From: Candidatus Zixiibacteriota bacterium
GTDB lineage: Bacteria; Zixibacteria; MSB-5A5; GN15; FEB-12
Length of the DNA stretch: 64,000 nt
Assembly: GCA_017999435.1 (NCBI GenBank)
Contig: JAGNLV010000003.1
Location: 124,001-188,000 of the forward strand
Direction: 5' to 3'
Below, piece by piece: positions 26,008 to 34,047 of the stretch. The position numbers and the translations under genes were made by a program. Position 1 is the stretch's first letter, and each line of letters begins with the position of its first letter. A model generated the notes under the pieces. The model worked only from the letters and a program-made list of their open reading frames with translations, searched no databases and was not told the origin of the DNA.

Positions 26008-26805
26008 CTATCCCGCCGCCTGCACCTCGAGCCGGCTGAAGTCGACGATGTCGATCTCCCGCTGCGGCGCATCGAACTGCTCGCCCCGGTACACGCGGAG
26101 CTCGCGGAACGGTTCCGACTGGTCGATGGCGATCCGGCGCGTGCGCACGAGCTCGAGGAGGGCGATGAAGGTGACGACGGCGACGATGCGGCGGGGCAGA
26201 TCGGCGAACAACTCGCGGAACGCCACCGCCTCGCGCCCGCGCAGGATGCGCATGACGTGGCCGATGCGGTCCTCGATCGACACCTCGAAAGTGTCGACCC
26301 GGTGGACCTGTTCATCGGAGCGGTTAGCGAGCACCTCCCGGAAGGCCGTGAGGAGGTCGAAGAGGGTGGTGCCCGGGGAGAGATCCACCTTGAGGTCCGG
26401 CCGCCCGACCGGCAGCTCGGGGACGAAGTAGCGCTCCTCCATGATCGCTTTCTCGCGGAGGATTTCGCTCGCCTCGCGGTACTTCTTGTACTCGAGGAGG
26501 GCCATGATCAGTTCTTCGCGCGGGTCGTCCTCCTCGGCCTGGTCCGGGTCACGCGGGAGCAGGAGGCGGACCTTGATGTGAATGAGGGTCGCCGCCATGA
26601 CCACGAACTCGCCCGCCACCTCGAGATTGAGCTCCTTCATCAGCTCCATGTACTTCAGGTACTGCTGGGTGATGCGGGCGATCGGGATATCGTAGATGTC
26701 GACCTCTTCCTTTTTGATCAGGTAGAGCAGCAGGTCGAGCGGACCGTTGAAGACGGGGAGGTCGACGCGGTAGTTTTCGGCGGGTGCGGCAAATGGTGCG
26801 TTCAT
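26008..26805 (-). CDS. scpA: Segregation and condensation protein A
   Basis: 265 residues. The N-terminus contains the ScpA signature FNGPLDLLLYLIKKEEVDIYDIP and a helical region with MAATLIHIKVRLLLP. The C-terminus is the winged helix that contacts SMC. It is the kleisin subunit of the SMC-ScpAB condensin. It starts 3 nt after the trpS stop codon and 6 nt before scpB, so the three are co-transcribed. The length is normal for the family. Confidence 0.93.
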   Translation of the reverse strand: MNAPFAAPAENYRVDLPVFNGPLDLLLYLIKKEEVDIYDIPIARITQQYLKYMELMKELNLEVAGEFVVMAATLIHIKVRLLLPRDPDQAEEDDPREELIMALLEYKKYREASEILREKAIMEERYFVPELPVGRPDLKVDLSPGTTLFDLLTAFREVLANRSDEQVHRVDTFEVSIEDRIGHVMRILRGREAVAFRELFADLPRRIVAVVTFIALLELVRTRRIAIDQSEPFRELRVYRGEQFDAPQREIDIVDFSRLEVQAAG

Positions 26806-26808
26806 GCC

Positions 26809-27960
26809 TCAGCCTTGTTTTCGGTAGTTCAATTTCATGGCGGTATGGATCTTCTCCATGACCTCGGCGGCCCGCTCGCGGGCGCGCCGCGCGCCGTCGG
26901 CCAGGACATCCCACACGTCGCCGGGGCGCCGCAGCAGTTCCTGGCGGCGGGCGCGGATCGGCCGCAGGGCGGCATTCAGATTATCGGCCAGCCGCTTCTT
27001 GCACTCGACACAGCCCAGCGCCCCGCTCCGGCAGGGCGCGGCCACCGACTCCTCGGCCCCCGGCGTGTAGATGCGGTGGAGCAGGTAGATCGGGCACTGC
27101 TCCGGCCGTCCCGGATCGCCCAGGCGGATTTTCTGCGAGTCCGTGTAGAATGTCCGAAGCCGCTTGGCCGTCTCTTCTTCCGTGAAATCCAGCGGGATGT
27201 GGTTGTCGTACGACTTCGACATCTTCCGATTGTCCGAACCGAGGATGAGCGGAATCTCGCGATACAGCCCCTCCGGCTCGTTCAGCGTCGGACCGTAGTA
27301 GTGGTTGAACCGCTTGGCCAGATCGTTCGCCAGCCAGACGTGCTTGGCCTGGTCCTTGCCGACAGGGACCTTGTGCGCGTTGTAGACGCAGATGTCGGCC
27401 GCCTGCAGCACCGGATAGCCGAGGAAACCGTAGGAATCAAGGTGCTCCGCTTTCTCCTGGTAAGTCGGCAGGCGCATCAGAGTCGGCACCGAGATGAGCA
27501 TCGAGAACAGCAGATGGAGTTCGGCGTGCTCTTTGACTTCCGACTGAATGAAGATGGCGCACTTTTCCGGGTCGAGGCCGGAGGCGAGGTAATCGACCGC
27601 CATCATGAAGATGTTGTCGCGCAGCACTTCCGGGTGTTCCCAGACGGCAGTAAGGGCGTGCCAGTCGACGATGCAGCAGTACATGGTGTACTGGTCCTGC
27701 AGCTCGATCCAGTTGCGCAGCGCCCCCTCGAGGTTGCCGATGTGGAGCGAGCCGGTCGGCTGCATCCCCGACAGGATGACTTCCTTCTCCGCGCCCGGTT
27801 TGGCCTTCTTAGCGGGCCTGGGCTTGGTCACCGGTTCCTTTTCGGCGTGCACCGTCTCCCGGACTGCCTGGTCCGACTCCGGCGACACCGCTTTGCGGGT
27901 CGTGTCCGACTTGTTCTTGGAGGCCGGGCGGGTCGTGGTTTTGCTTTTCACGTTCACCAT
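26809..27960 (-). CDS. trpS: Tryptophanyl-tRNA synthetase with basic N-terminal extension
   Basis: 383 residues. The class I signature HIGH appears in PTGSLHIGNLEGALRNW and KMSKS in SDNRKMSKSYDN. It charges tRNA-Trp with tryptophan. Residues 1-60 are a Lys/Thr/Pro/Glu-rich extension not present in typical TrpRS; the conserved domain begins at KEVILSGMQPTG. The C-terminal half has CRSGALGCVECKKRLADNL, a Cys cluster found in part of the family. The ATG at 27960 has no Shine-Dalgarno sequence; TATAAC lies about 20 nt upstream and might be the -10. Downstream ATGs are too far in, so the extension is probably translated. Confidence 0.92.
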   Translation of the reverse strand: MVNVKSKTTTRPASKNKSDTTRKAVSPESDQAVRETVHAEKEPVTKPRPAKKAKPGAEKEVILSGMQPTGSLHIGNLEGALRNWIELQDQYTMYCCIVDWHALTAVWEHPEVLRDNIFMMAVDYLASGLDPEKCAIFIQSEVKEHAELHLLFSMLISVPTLMRLPTYQEKAEHLDSYGFLGYPVLQAADICVYNAHKVPVGKDQAKHVWLANDLAKRFNHYYGPTLNEPEGLYREIPLILGSDNRKMSKSYDNHIPLDFTEEETAKRLRTFYTDSQKIRLGDPGRPEQCPIYLLHRIYTPGAEESVAAPCRSGALGCVECKKRLADNLNAALRPIRARRQELLRRPGDVWDVLADGARRARERAAEVMEKIHTAMKLNYRKQG

Positions 27961-28136
27961 GTTAATAACCGACGCACGGACGTTATACGCCGGTGCCGGA
28001 GCTTACGCGCGGGCCGAGGGGAAATCAAATAAAACTTTGGCTAAATTCTGTCGCGGGATAACCGATCGGTCCGCAACATCTTACGACGGAGGAAAAACCG
28101 GTTTCGCCGTTGCCGCGGCCGGGGTATCTTCCGTCC

Positions 28137-29240
28137 ATGTCGAGCGCCCCGACCACCCGCCACGTCGTGCACTTTCGCCCGGCGACTGCCCTGGCTGATC
28201 TGCCCGAGGAGGGGACCGCGCTGGTCGTAACCTCCCCCCCATACCCCATGATCGAGATGTGGGACAACAGCTTCGGCGATCAGGACGAGAGGATTGGGGA
28301 TGCTCTCCGGCAGGAACAAGGGGAGGCGGCCTTTGCCCTCATGCACCAACTGCTGGACCGCGTCTGGGGGGAAGTCGCCCGCGTGCTCGCGCCGGGGGGA
28401 ATCGCGTGCGTCAATATCGGCGATGCCGCCCGCAGTATCGGGTCCGGGTTCCGCCTCTTTCCCAACCATGCCCGGGTGATCGATGCCTTCCTCCGGCTCG
28501 GGCTGCACAACCTCCCCAACATTATCTGGCGCAAGCCGACCAATGCACCGAACAAATTCATGGGCTCGGGGATGCTCCCGCCGGGAGCCTACGTGACGCT
28601 CGAGCACGAGTACATCCTCATATTCCGCAAGGGGGACAAGCGGGTGTTCCGCAGTCCTGACGAGCAGAGACGGCGGGCGGAGAGCGCCATTTTCTGGGAG
28701 GAGCGCAACCGGTGGTATTCCGACGTCTGGTCGGATCTCACCGGGGCGCCGCAGAAACTGGCCTCGGCGGCGCGCTCGCGCAGCGGCGCCTTTCCGTTCG
28801 AACTCGCCTGGCGGCTGGTCAACATGTTCTCGATCAAGGGGGATGTCGTGCTCGACCCGTTCGTCGGGACCGGGACAACCCTCCTGGCCGCCGCGGCGAA
28901 CGAACGCCACAGCATCGGCTACGAAATCGAGTTCGGTCTGCGCCCGGCGCTGCTGCGCCAGCTCGGGGAAACGCCGGGGGTCTCGCGACAGGTGTTGAGA
29001 GAACGGATCGAGCGCCACCTGGCCCTGGTCGGCCGGCGGACGGCCGAGGGCAAGCCCCCGACGTTCACAGTGAGCCGCCACGGGTGGCCGTGCGTGAGCC
29101 GCCAGGAGACGGGGATGGTGCTCCGGCCGGCGGCGAGCGTGCGGCAGTTCAGCGAGGAGACGACCGCGCTCTCCGTGCAGTGGGAGGTAAGCTACGGCGA
29201 GATCGGACCGGGGGAGCAGGTGGAGATGCCGCTCGCCTAG
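28137..29240 (+). CDS. Solitary site-specific DNA methyltransferase (SPPY type)
   Basis: 367 residues. The catalytic motif IV TSPPYP is near residue 35 and the AdoMet-binding motif I DPFVGTGTTLLAA comes later (about 240). This order is the beta-type arrangement. SPPY is most common in N4-cytosine methyltransferases, though N6-adenine enzymes also occur. No restriction endonuclease or specificity gene is adjacent; the nearby HNH gene is 4 kb away and opposite in strand. It is best described as an orphan methyltransferase with an unknown target site. The start is the ATG at 28137; TATCTT ends 6 nt before it, so the message may be leaderless. Confidence 0.85.
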   Translation: MSSAPTTRHVVHFRPATALADLPEEGTALVVTSPPYPMIEMWDNSFGDQDERIGDALRQEQGEAAFALMHQLLDRVWGEVARVLAPGGIACVNIGDAARSIGSGFRLFPNHARVIDAFLRLGLHNLPNIIWRKPTNAPNKFMGSGMLPPGAYVTLEHEYILIFRKGDKRVFRSPDEQRRRAESAIFWEERNRWYSDVWSDLTGAPQKLASAARSRSGAFPFELAWRLVNMFSIKGDVVLDPFVGTGTTLLAAAANERHSIGYEIEFGLRPALLRQLGETPGVSRQVLRERIERHLALVGRRTAEGKPPTFTVSRHGWPCVSRQETGMVLRPAASVRQFSEETTALSVQWEVSYGEIGPGEQVEMPLA

Positions 29241-29324
29241 GCCGACGGCGCGGCGTCGGGCGCCTCGACCGACGGGCGGCCCGCCACTTTGCGTGAGCGG
29301 GCCGATATCACCGGCGGATGGTCC

Positions 29325-30629
29325 CTACCTATCCTGCTCCGATGTGCGGTCGCCGGTGTCAGCGCAAGCCGCACACTCTTCTTCGTCGGTGTCGTCGGCA
29401 GGCGTCTTTCCCGCGCGCTTTTCGCCGCGCACGCGCATGCGGATGAGTTTGCCGAGACGTTCGACGCCCAGTTCGATCTGCTCTTCGGTCGGGTAGGAGT
29501 AGTTGAGCCGCATCTCGTTGCGGCCGGAGCCGTCGGTGTAGAACGCTGTGCCGACCACGTAGGCGACTTTCAGGTTGATCGCATCGTGGATCATTTCCAT
29601 GGTGTCCATGTGATTCGGCATGCGCAGCCAGAGGAACATGCCGCCGGTCGGTTTGGACCACCAGAGCCCGGGGATTTTGGGCATCTCGCGCTCCATCGCC
29701 GCCAGCATCACGTCGGCCTTGCGGGCGTAGAGATCGCGGCAGCGCTCAACCTGTCGCTCGATCGCCCCGTCTTCGAACAAGTAGCCGGTGATGATCGAGA
29801 CATAGGCCGAGGTGCACAGGTCGGCGCCCTGTTTGACCATGATGAGCTTGTCGAGCACGTCGGGCGGAGCGACAATCCAGCCGAGGCGGAATCCCGGCGT
29901 GTAAATCTTCGACAGCGTCTTCATGAGGATCACCCGCCGCTCGGTATCCAGGGAGTACATCGACGGGATCAGCTCGCCGGAGAACCGGAGTTCGCGGTAG
30001 GGGCTGTCTTCGATAATCGGCAGATCGTAACGCGAGGCAATCGCGAGCACCTCGTGGCGGCGTTCCAGCGAGAGGTTGATTCCGGAGGGGTTCTGGAAGT
30101 CGGGGATGACGTAGATGAATTTGGGCGGGCGGCCGCCATCGACCAGCTCCCGGATCTTGGCGTCAAGTTTCTCCGGGATGATTCCGTCGTCATCCATGTC
30201 GACTCCCTGGAAGTCGGCGTCGAGGGCCCGCCAGGCCTGGATCGAGCCCACATAGGTGGGCCGTTCGATAAGGACCGGGTCGCCCGGGTCGATGAAGATT
30301 CGGCCGAGCAGGTCGAGCGCCTGCTGTGAGGACGAGACAACCAACATGTCCTCGGGGCGGGCGATTTCGTCGTGGCGCTGCATGTACGCCGCGAGCTGCT
30401 CCTTGAGGAACGGTTCCCCTTCCGTCGGACTGTACTGGAGTGCGAGATCGCCGCGTTCCCGGATAGCCCGCTTGGATGCCGCTTCGACCGCCTCCCGGGG
30501 AAACACCACCGGGTCGGGCAGGCCGCCGCCGAACGAGATCGTTCCGGGGGTCCGCGTGAGTTTCAGAAGTTCGCGGATCTCGCTGCGACGCAGTCGCGTC
30601 GTCATCGTGGAAAATCGCATTTTCGCCAT
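29325..30629 (-). CDS. PLP-dependent aminotransferase (2-aminoadipate/MocR-like class I)
   Basis: 434 residues of the fold-type I aminotransferase family. Blocks include SFGGGLPDPVVFP, the PLP-lysine site LMKTLSKIYTPGFRLGW, the Asn/Pro site VIPDFQNPSGINLS and the C-terminal NEMRLNYSYPTEEQIELG. The sequence type matches 2-aminoadipate or valine/leucine aminotransferases that lack the MocR DNA-binding domain. The last 30 residues are an acidic extension. The start is the ATG at 30629 with GAGG upstream. It converges on the methyltransferase gene. The exact amino-group donor and acceptor cannot be assigned. Confidence 0.88.
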   Translation of the reverse strand: MAKMRFSTMTTRLRRSEIRELLKLTRTPGTISFGGGLPDPVVFPREAVEAASKRAIRERGDLALQYSPTEGEPFLKEQLAAYMQRHDEIARPEDMLVVSSSQQALDLLGRIFIDPGDPVLIERPTYVGSIQAWRALDADFQGVDMDDDGIIPEKLDAKIRELVDGGRPPKFIYVIPDFQNPSGINLSLERRHEVLAIASRYDLPIIEDSPYRELRFSGELIPSMYSLDTERRVILMKTLSKIYTPGFRLGWIVAPPDVLDKLIMVKQGADLCTSAYVSIITGYLFEDGAIERQVERCRDLYARKADVMLAAMEREMPKIPGLWWSKPTGGMFLWLRMPNHMDTMEMIHDAINLKVAYVVGTAFYTDGSGRNEMRLNYSYPTEEQIELGVERLGKLIRMRVRGEKRAGKTPADDTDEEECAACADTGDRTSEQDR

Positions 30630-30679
30630 ATTGGACCTCACCTACATTCGTCAGTAACGAGAAGCCATAGTTCCGCCGT

Positions 30680-30709
30680 AAGATAACGAATTTCGCGGAA
30701 GAGTGTTAC
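30680..30709 (-). promoter_or_regulatory. Possible promoter of the aminotransferase gene
   Basis: On the minus strand, GTAACA (30709-30704), an 18-nt spacer and TATCTT (30685-30680). It would give a leader of about 44 nt to the ATG at 30629. A TTGACA further up (30734-30729) has no good -10 partner. Confidence 0.35.
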
Positions 30710-30765
30710 GAAAATCGACCGGCGAAGGTGTCAAACGAGGACAATTTTGGTGACGATCGATGCGG

Positions 30766-30802
30766 AAATGTTAAGAGGCAACGAGGCAGTCTGTTAACAT
30801 TT
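30766..30802. repeat. Inverted repeat upstream of the aminotransferase promoter
   Basis: AAATGTTAA (30766-30774) and TTAACATTT (30794-30802) form a perfect 9-bp dyad separated by 19 nt. No T-run follows on either strand, so it looks more like a protein-binding site than a terminator. Confidence 0.45.
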
Positions 30803-30923
30803 TCCGGAGAGCCGCCCTGGGCTCGTGCGTGGATTCAATGCGTGTAATGTGTGCGACTGCGTTTCCGAGGAGCCCTGCTGTCTCGCCGGCTTCGTGGGGA
30901 AGTCGCGTTCGGCCGCCGCGGCG

Positions 30924-31676
30924 TCACACTGTGTGTGCCGACCACGAGGTTTGCGCGGCGGCGATGAATTGCTCCGCCTGGCGCACCGACTCGGCCAGTC
31001 GGGCGCAAAGATCTTGGCGGTCCCGGGTCATTGTCACTGTCGAAGGGAGCGCCGGCAGTGCGGAACGGCGGCGGGCCGACCGGTCGAGGTCGGCGTGGAA
31101 GGAAAAGGCGAGCAGGTCGCGATCGCCGGCGAGGCCGAAACCGACCGGGGCGCCTTTCAGCAGGTCCGCCCAGTGGCGCAGCGCGAATGATTCGAACGCG
31201 GCCGGGGTCTCCGCGAAGGCAAGGAACTGCTCGGCGAGATCGGGCCGGGAAGCGAACGCCACCGGCTGCAGGTCTCCCCCCATCAGCTTCGTGACCAGCC
31301 CCACCACCCAGGTGCCGAGTCTGCCGTTTATCGGCGGACGGCGCATCAGGCGGAAGCGGGGAAGGGCCAGGTCGGGAACCCGTCCGATGAGCACTCCCGC
31401 GGCAGAAGTGTCGCCGTGCGGCAGGAAAGTGTACATCTCCCCCGCGCCGGAGGTGCGGCGCAGGACGGTGCCGATCGGGGCTTTCTTGCCGCCGCCGCTG
31501 ATCAGCGGCACAAAACGCGCCACGAGGGTTTGGTCGGGGTCCTTCCATTCGAAGAAGCCGATCTGCTGGAGGCGCGCGATCCGGGCGCGCCGCTGCGCGC
31601 GCGCCGCCCGGATGACGGCGACAAAGACGACGGCAAAGCCGCCGAAGACGAGAAGGGCGATCAGGCTCTCCGGCAT
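30924..31676 (-). CDS. Membrane-anchored protein, function unknown
   Basis: 250 residues. An N-terminal hydrophobic helix (ESLIALLVFGGFAVVFVAVI) is followed by a basic stretch and a soluble domain with no recognised family. The order suggests a single-pass inner-membrane protein with a cytoplasmic domain. The start is the ATG at 31676, 4 nt after GAGGT. It lies 58 nt after the DUF4328 gene on the same strand, so the two are probably co-transcribed. Confidence 0.65.
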   Translation of the reverse strand: MPESLIALLVFGGFAVVFVAVIRAARAQRRARIARLQQIGFFEWKDPDQTLVARFVPLISGGGKKAPIGTVLRRTSGAGEMYTFLPHGDTSAAGVLIGRVPDLALPRFRLMRRPPINGRLGTWVVGLVTKLMGGDLQPVAFASRPDLAEQFLAFAETPAAFESFALRHWADLLKGAPVGFGLAGDRDLLAFSFHADLDRSARRRSALPALPSTVTMTRDRQDLCARLAESVRQAEQFIAAAQTSWSAHTV

Positions 31677-31734
31677 AGAGACCTCACTGCCGATAAGAGT
31701 TCGGATCCGACGGGCCCGGCCCCGGTTCCACAGG

Positions 31735-32610
31735 TCAGCGCGGCCAGGCCGACGGAGGCAGCGGGGCCGGCTGCTGGCTGAAAGCGCGGTGCTGGCGGCG
31801 GTCGATGTCGCGGACCACCATGATGGCGAGTACGCCCGCCAAAATGAACAGCACGGTGGCGCCGATGTCCAGCAGGTTGCCGCGGACATACTGCTCCGCG
31901 GTCGGCTGGTTGTTGCCGCCCAGTCCGTAGAACGCCCCCGACAAAAACCCGGAGAGGTTGGTGGCGAACGAGGCCGCCAGCCAGGTCAGCCACCAGGCGC
32001 CGACGATCCACGAGGATTCTCTCGACTGGGCGGTGCTCACGACGAACCCGGCCGGGGCCGGCGTCGGACCGGCTCCCCAGGGCGCTCCGCCAGCCGGCGG
32101 CCGCTCGCTCCGCACGAAGATCTCTTTGGTCACCTCGAACGGCTTCACCAGGTTGGCTATCGGGATGAACCACCAGCCGACCGCCCACCCGGCGGTCGCT
32201 TTCAGGCCGGCGACCTTATTCACTTCGAGCACCCGGTAGGCGCGGTGGATCCACATGAGAAAGAGGACGACCGTGGTGACGGTCGCGGCGATCAGGAACA
32301 GGGCGTTGCCGAAAGTCACGAGCCCCCAGGCGCCGAATTCCCCCTCCGCAATGCCGCCGTCCCAGATCGCCATGCCGTAGCGCTGGACCAGGCTGTTCTC
32401 CCAGAGCAGGAGCGGGATCGAGATCAGGTGGAACAGGAGAGTGACGCCGAGGGCGTAGACGGTCGCGACGGCTCGCCCGCGGGCCGAGAGCGGCTGGGCG
32501 TAGCCGGGCGGCGGCGGGGCGGCGTAGGTGTGGCAGCTCCCGGCCGCGTCGCCGTATCCGGCGGTGTAGGCCTGGGTCGGGTAAGGGGGGGGGCCTTGCG
32601 GGTGCGTCAT
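31735..32610 (-). CDS. DUF4328 membrane protein
   Basis: 291 residues. A Pro/Tyr/Gly-rich N-terminus (about 1-45) precedes about five membrane helices. The DUF4328 core includes LFLMWIHRAYRVLE and GWAVGWWFIPIANLVKPFE, with a loop rich in Gly and Pro after it. The role of the family is unknown; it is an inner-membrane protein. It lies upstream of the single-pass membrane protein at 30924-31676 and likely shares its transcript. Confidence 0.8.
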   Translation of the reverse strand: MTHPQGPPPYPTQAYTAGYGDAAGSCHTYAAPPPPGYAQPLSARGRAVATVYALGVTLLFHLISIPLLLWENSLVQRYGMAIWDGGIAEGEFGAWGLVTFGNALFLIAATVTTVVLFLMWIHRAYRVLEVNKVAGLKATAGWAVGWWFIPIANLVKPFEVTKEIFVRSERPPAGGAPWGAGPTPAPAGFVVSTAQSRESSWIVGAWWLTWLAASFATNLSGFLSGAFYGLGGNNQPTAEQYVRGNLLDIGATVLFILAGVLAIMVVRDIDRRQHRAFSQQPAPLPPSAWPR

Positions 32611-32721
32611 ACCTCTATCCTCAATCGTGAAAAGGAATGCTGTTTTCCCGAATTATCGGACGGTCGGCGCGGCGATTTTGGCGGGGTCCGGGCGAATGTG
32701 CAGAAAGAGGGCAGCGGGGAG

Positions 32722-33216
32722 CTAGGAGAGATGAAGAACCTTCTGGATCCGCGGACGGCCGTAGTCGGCCGCTCCCGTAAACACCGTGAGATTCGGAAGC
32801 ACCTCCGCCTTCCCGCCGCCGTGAGTGTGCCCGCAGAGCACGGTCGCGAACCGGGAGGGGTTGGCCCGCAGGTGCGCCTCCAGAACCTCGCCGACAACTT
32901 GCGAAGAGAAGTGCGGCAGATGATCGCCATCCGCGATGCGTCCGGCGTACCGGCAGGCCTCGCGGAAAGGCGGCACATGGGTCAACACGAGCAGACGAGA
33001 GTACCGGGCGAGGGCTCCCGGCAGAACCTCGGACAGGTGCGCGGCCGCCTCCGCGAGCTCGGCGAGGTGCCCCTCGACGGTATCCGCCTCCCCGATGTCG
33101 CCCGTGACCACCACGCCGTCGGCGCAGCTCTCCCCAATCCGGCGGAAGAACCGCCGTCGGCCGTCGGTATCAAGGAAGTCGAGATGGATGTCGGTGAGCC
33201 AGAGAAGATCAGGCAC
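32722..33216 (-). pseudogene. Metallophosphoesterase lacking its central GNHD region
   Basis: 164 residues from GTG at 33216. The N-terminus has the metal motifs LLWLTDIHLDFLD (DxH) and VVVTGDIGEA (GD). The C-terminus has LVLTHVPPF and TVLCGHTHGGG. The part between, which in calcineurin-like phosphoesterases holds GNH[DE] and about 90-100 more residues, is absent: the sequence runs from HLAELA straight into EAAAHLSEVLPGALARY. The frame stays open. Because Asn and His ligands of the dinuclear metal site are missing, it is probably inactive. This could be a real in-frame deletion or an assembly collapse. Confidence 0.7.
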
Positions 33217-33243
33217 TGCGCCACCTCTGCCCTGCCGGTCCCC

Positions 33244-33789
33244 CTACGTTGTGTATGTCGTTCCGTTGTTGTAGTCGAGGAACAGGTAAGGCCGCCACTG
33301 GTCGGCGACCCCGTAGTTGCGCTGGATGAACGTGATGTAACTCGGGCGGGTCGGTCTTCGCAGCAGCCCCATCCCGGCTTGCTCCGGCGTCCGATTGCCT
33401 TTCAGGTTGTTGCACCGCTCACAGGCGCACACAAGGTTGGACCAGGAGTCGCTGCCCCCCTCGGTCCGGGGAATGACGTGGTCGACCGTCATCGGCCCCT
33501 TGTTGGCGCCGCAGTACTGGCACCGGCCGTCGTCGCGGAGAATGATGTTTTTCCGCGTGAGCATGATCCGTTTGAGGGGGACTTTGCGGAAGTTCCAGAG
33601 GCGAACCACGCTGGGCAGGGAGTAGGAGGTCCGCACGGTGCGCAGCTTGAGACCGTCGGCCGACTCGATCATCTCGGCTTTACCCTCGATGACCAGGACG
33701 ATCGCCCGCTTGGCCGAACACACCGAGAGCGGTTCGTAGTTCTGGTTCAAAAGCAGAACGCGCCGGTTGACTAGCGATGATGTCTGCAT
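33244..33789 (-). CDS. HNH endonuclease domain protein
   Basis: 181 residues. The N-terminal half (VLLLNQNYEPLSVCSAKRAI) and the HNH half (CQYCGANKGPMTVDHVIPR, then NLVCACERCNNLKGNRTP) match the common small bacterial HNH proteins. Two CxxC pairs bind structural zinc, and the DH plus Asn form the nuclease site. The family is presumed to cut DNA, but its usual role is unknown. The start is the ATG at 33789, 5 nt after AAAGGAG; a longer frame upstream is rejected. The promoter at 33981-34009 gives an unusually long leader of about 185 nt. Confidence 0.88.
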   Translation of the reverse strand: MQTSSLVNRRVLLLNQNYEPLSVCSAKRAIVLVIEGKAEMIESADGLKLRTVRTSYSLPSVVRLWNFRKVPLKRIMLTRKNIILRDDGRCQYCGANKGPMTVDHVIPRTEGGSDSWSNLVCACERCNNLKGNRTPEQAGMGLLRRPTRPSYITFIQRNYGVADQWRPYLFLDYNNGTTYTT

Positions 33790-33980
33790 CTGTCTCCTTT
33801 TACGCTCGAACGACCCGGACGGATCCGGCGGCGGAGTGGGTCGGCGGTGCCGGGCGGTCGTCGGCGCACCGGAGCGCGCTCCCCCGCAGGCCGCCGGAAC
33901 GGGAACTCCGGCATCCCCCCGCGCGCCTGTCACGAGCCGCCGTCGCCCCCGCGGGTACCTCGAGGCATGACATCGGGGAG

Positions 33981-34009
33981 AATGTATGGGCTGATCGGAC
34001 TTTGGTCAA
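33981..34009 (-). promoter_or_regulatory. Sigma-70 promoter for the HNH gene
   Basis: TTGACC (34009-34004), a 17-nt spacer and TACATT (33986-33981) on the minus strand. The transcript would begin near 33975. The intervening GC-rich stretch to 33790 shows no convincing coding frame. Confidence 0.65.
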
Positions 34010-34047
34010 CAGGTTTTTGGGGGCGGGGCGCGGCCGAACAGGGCGGG

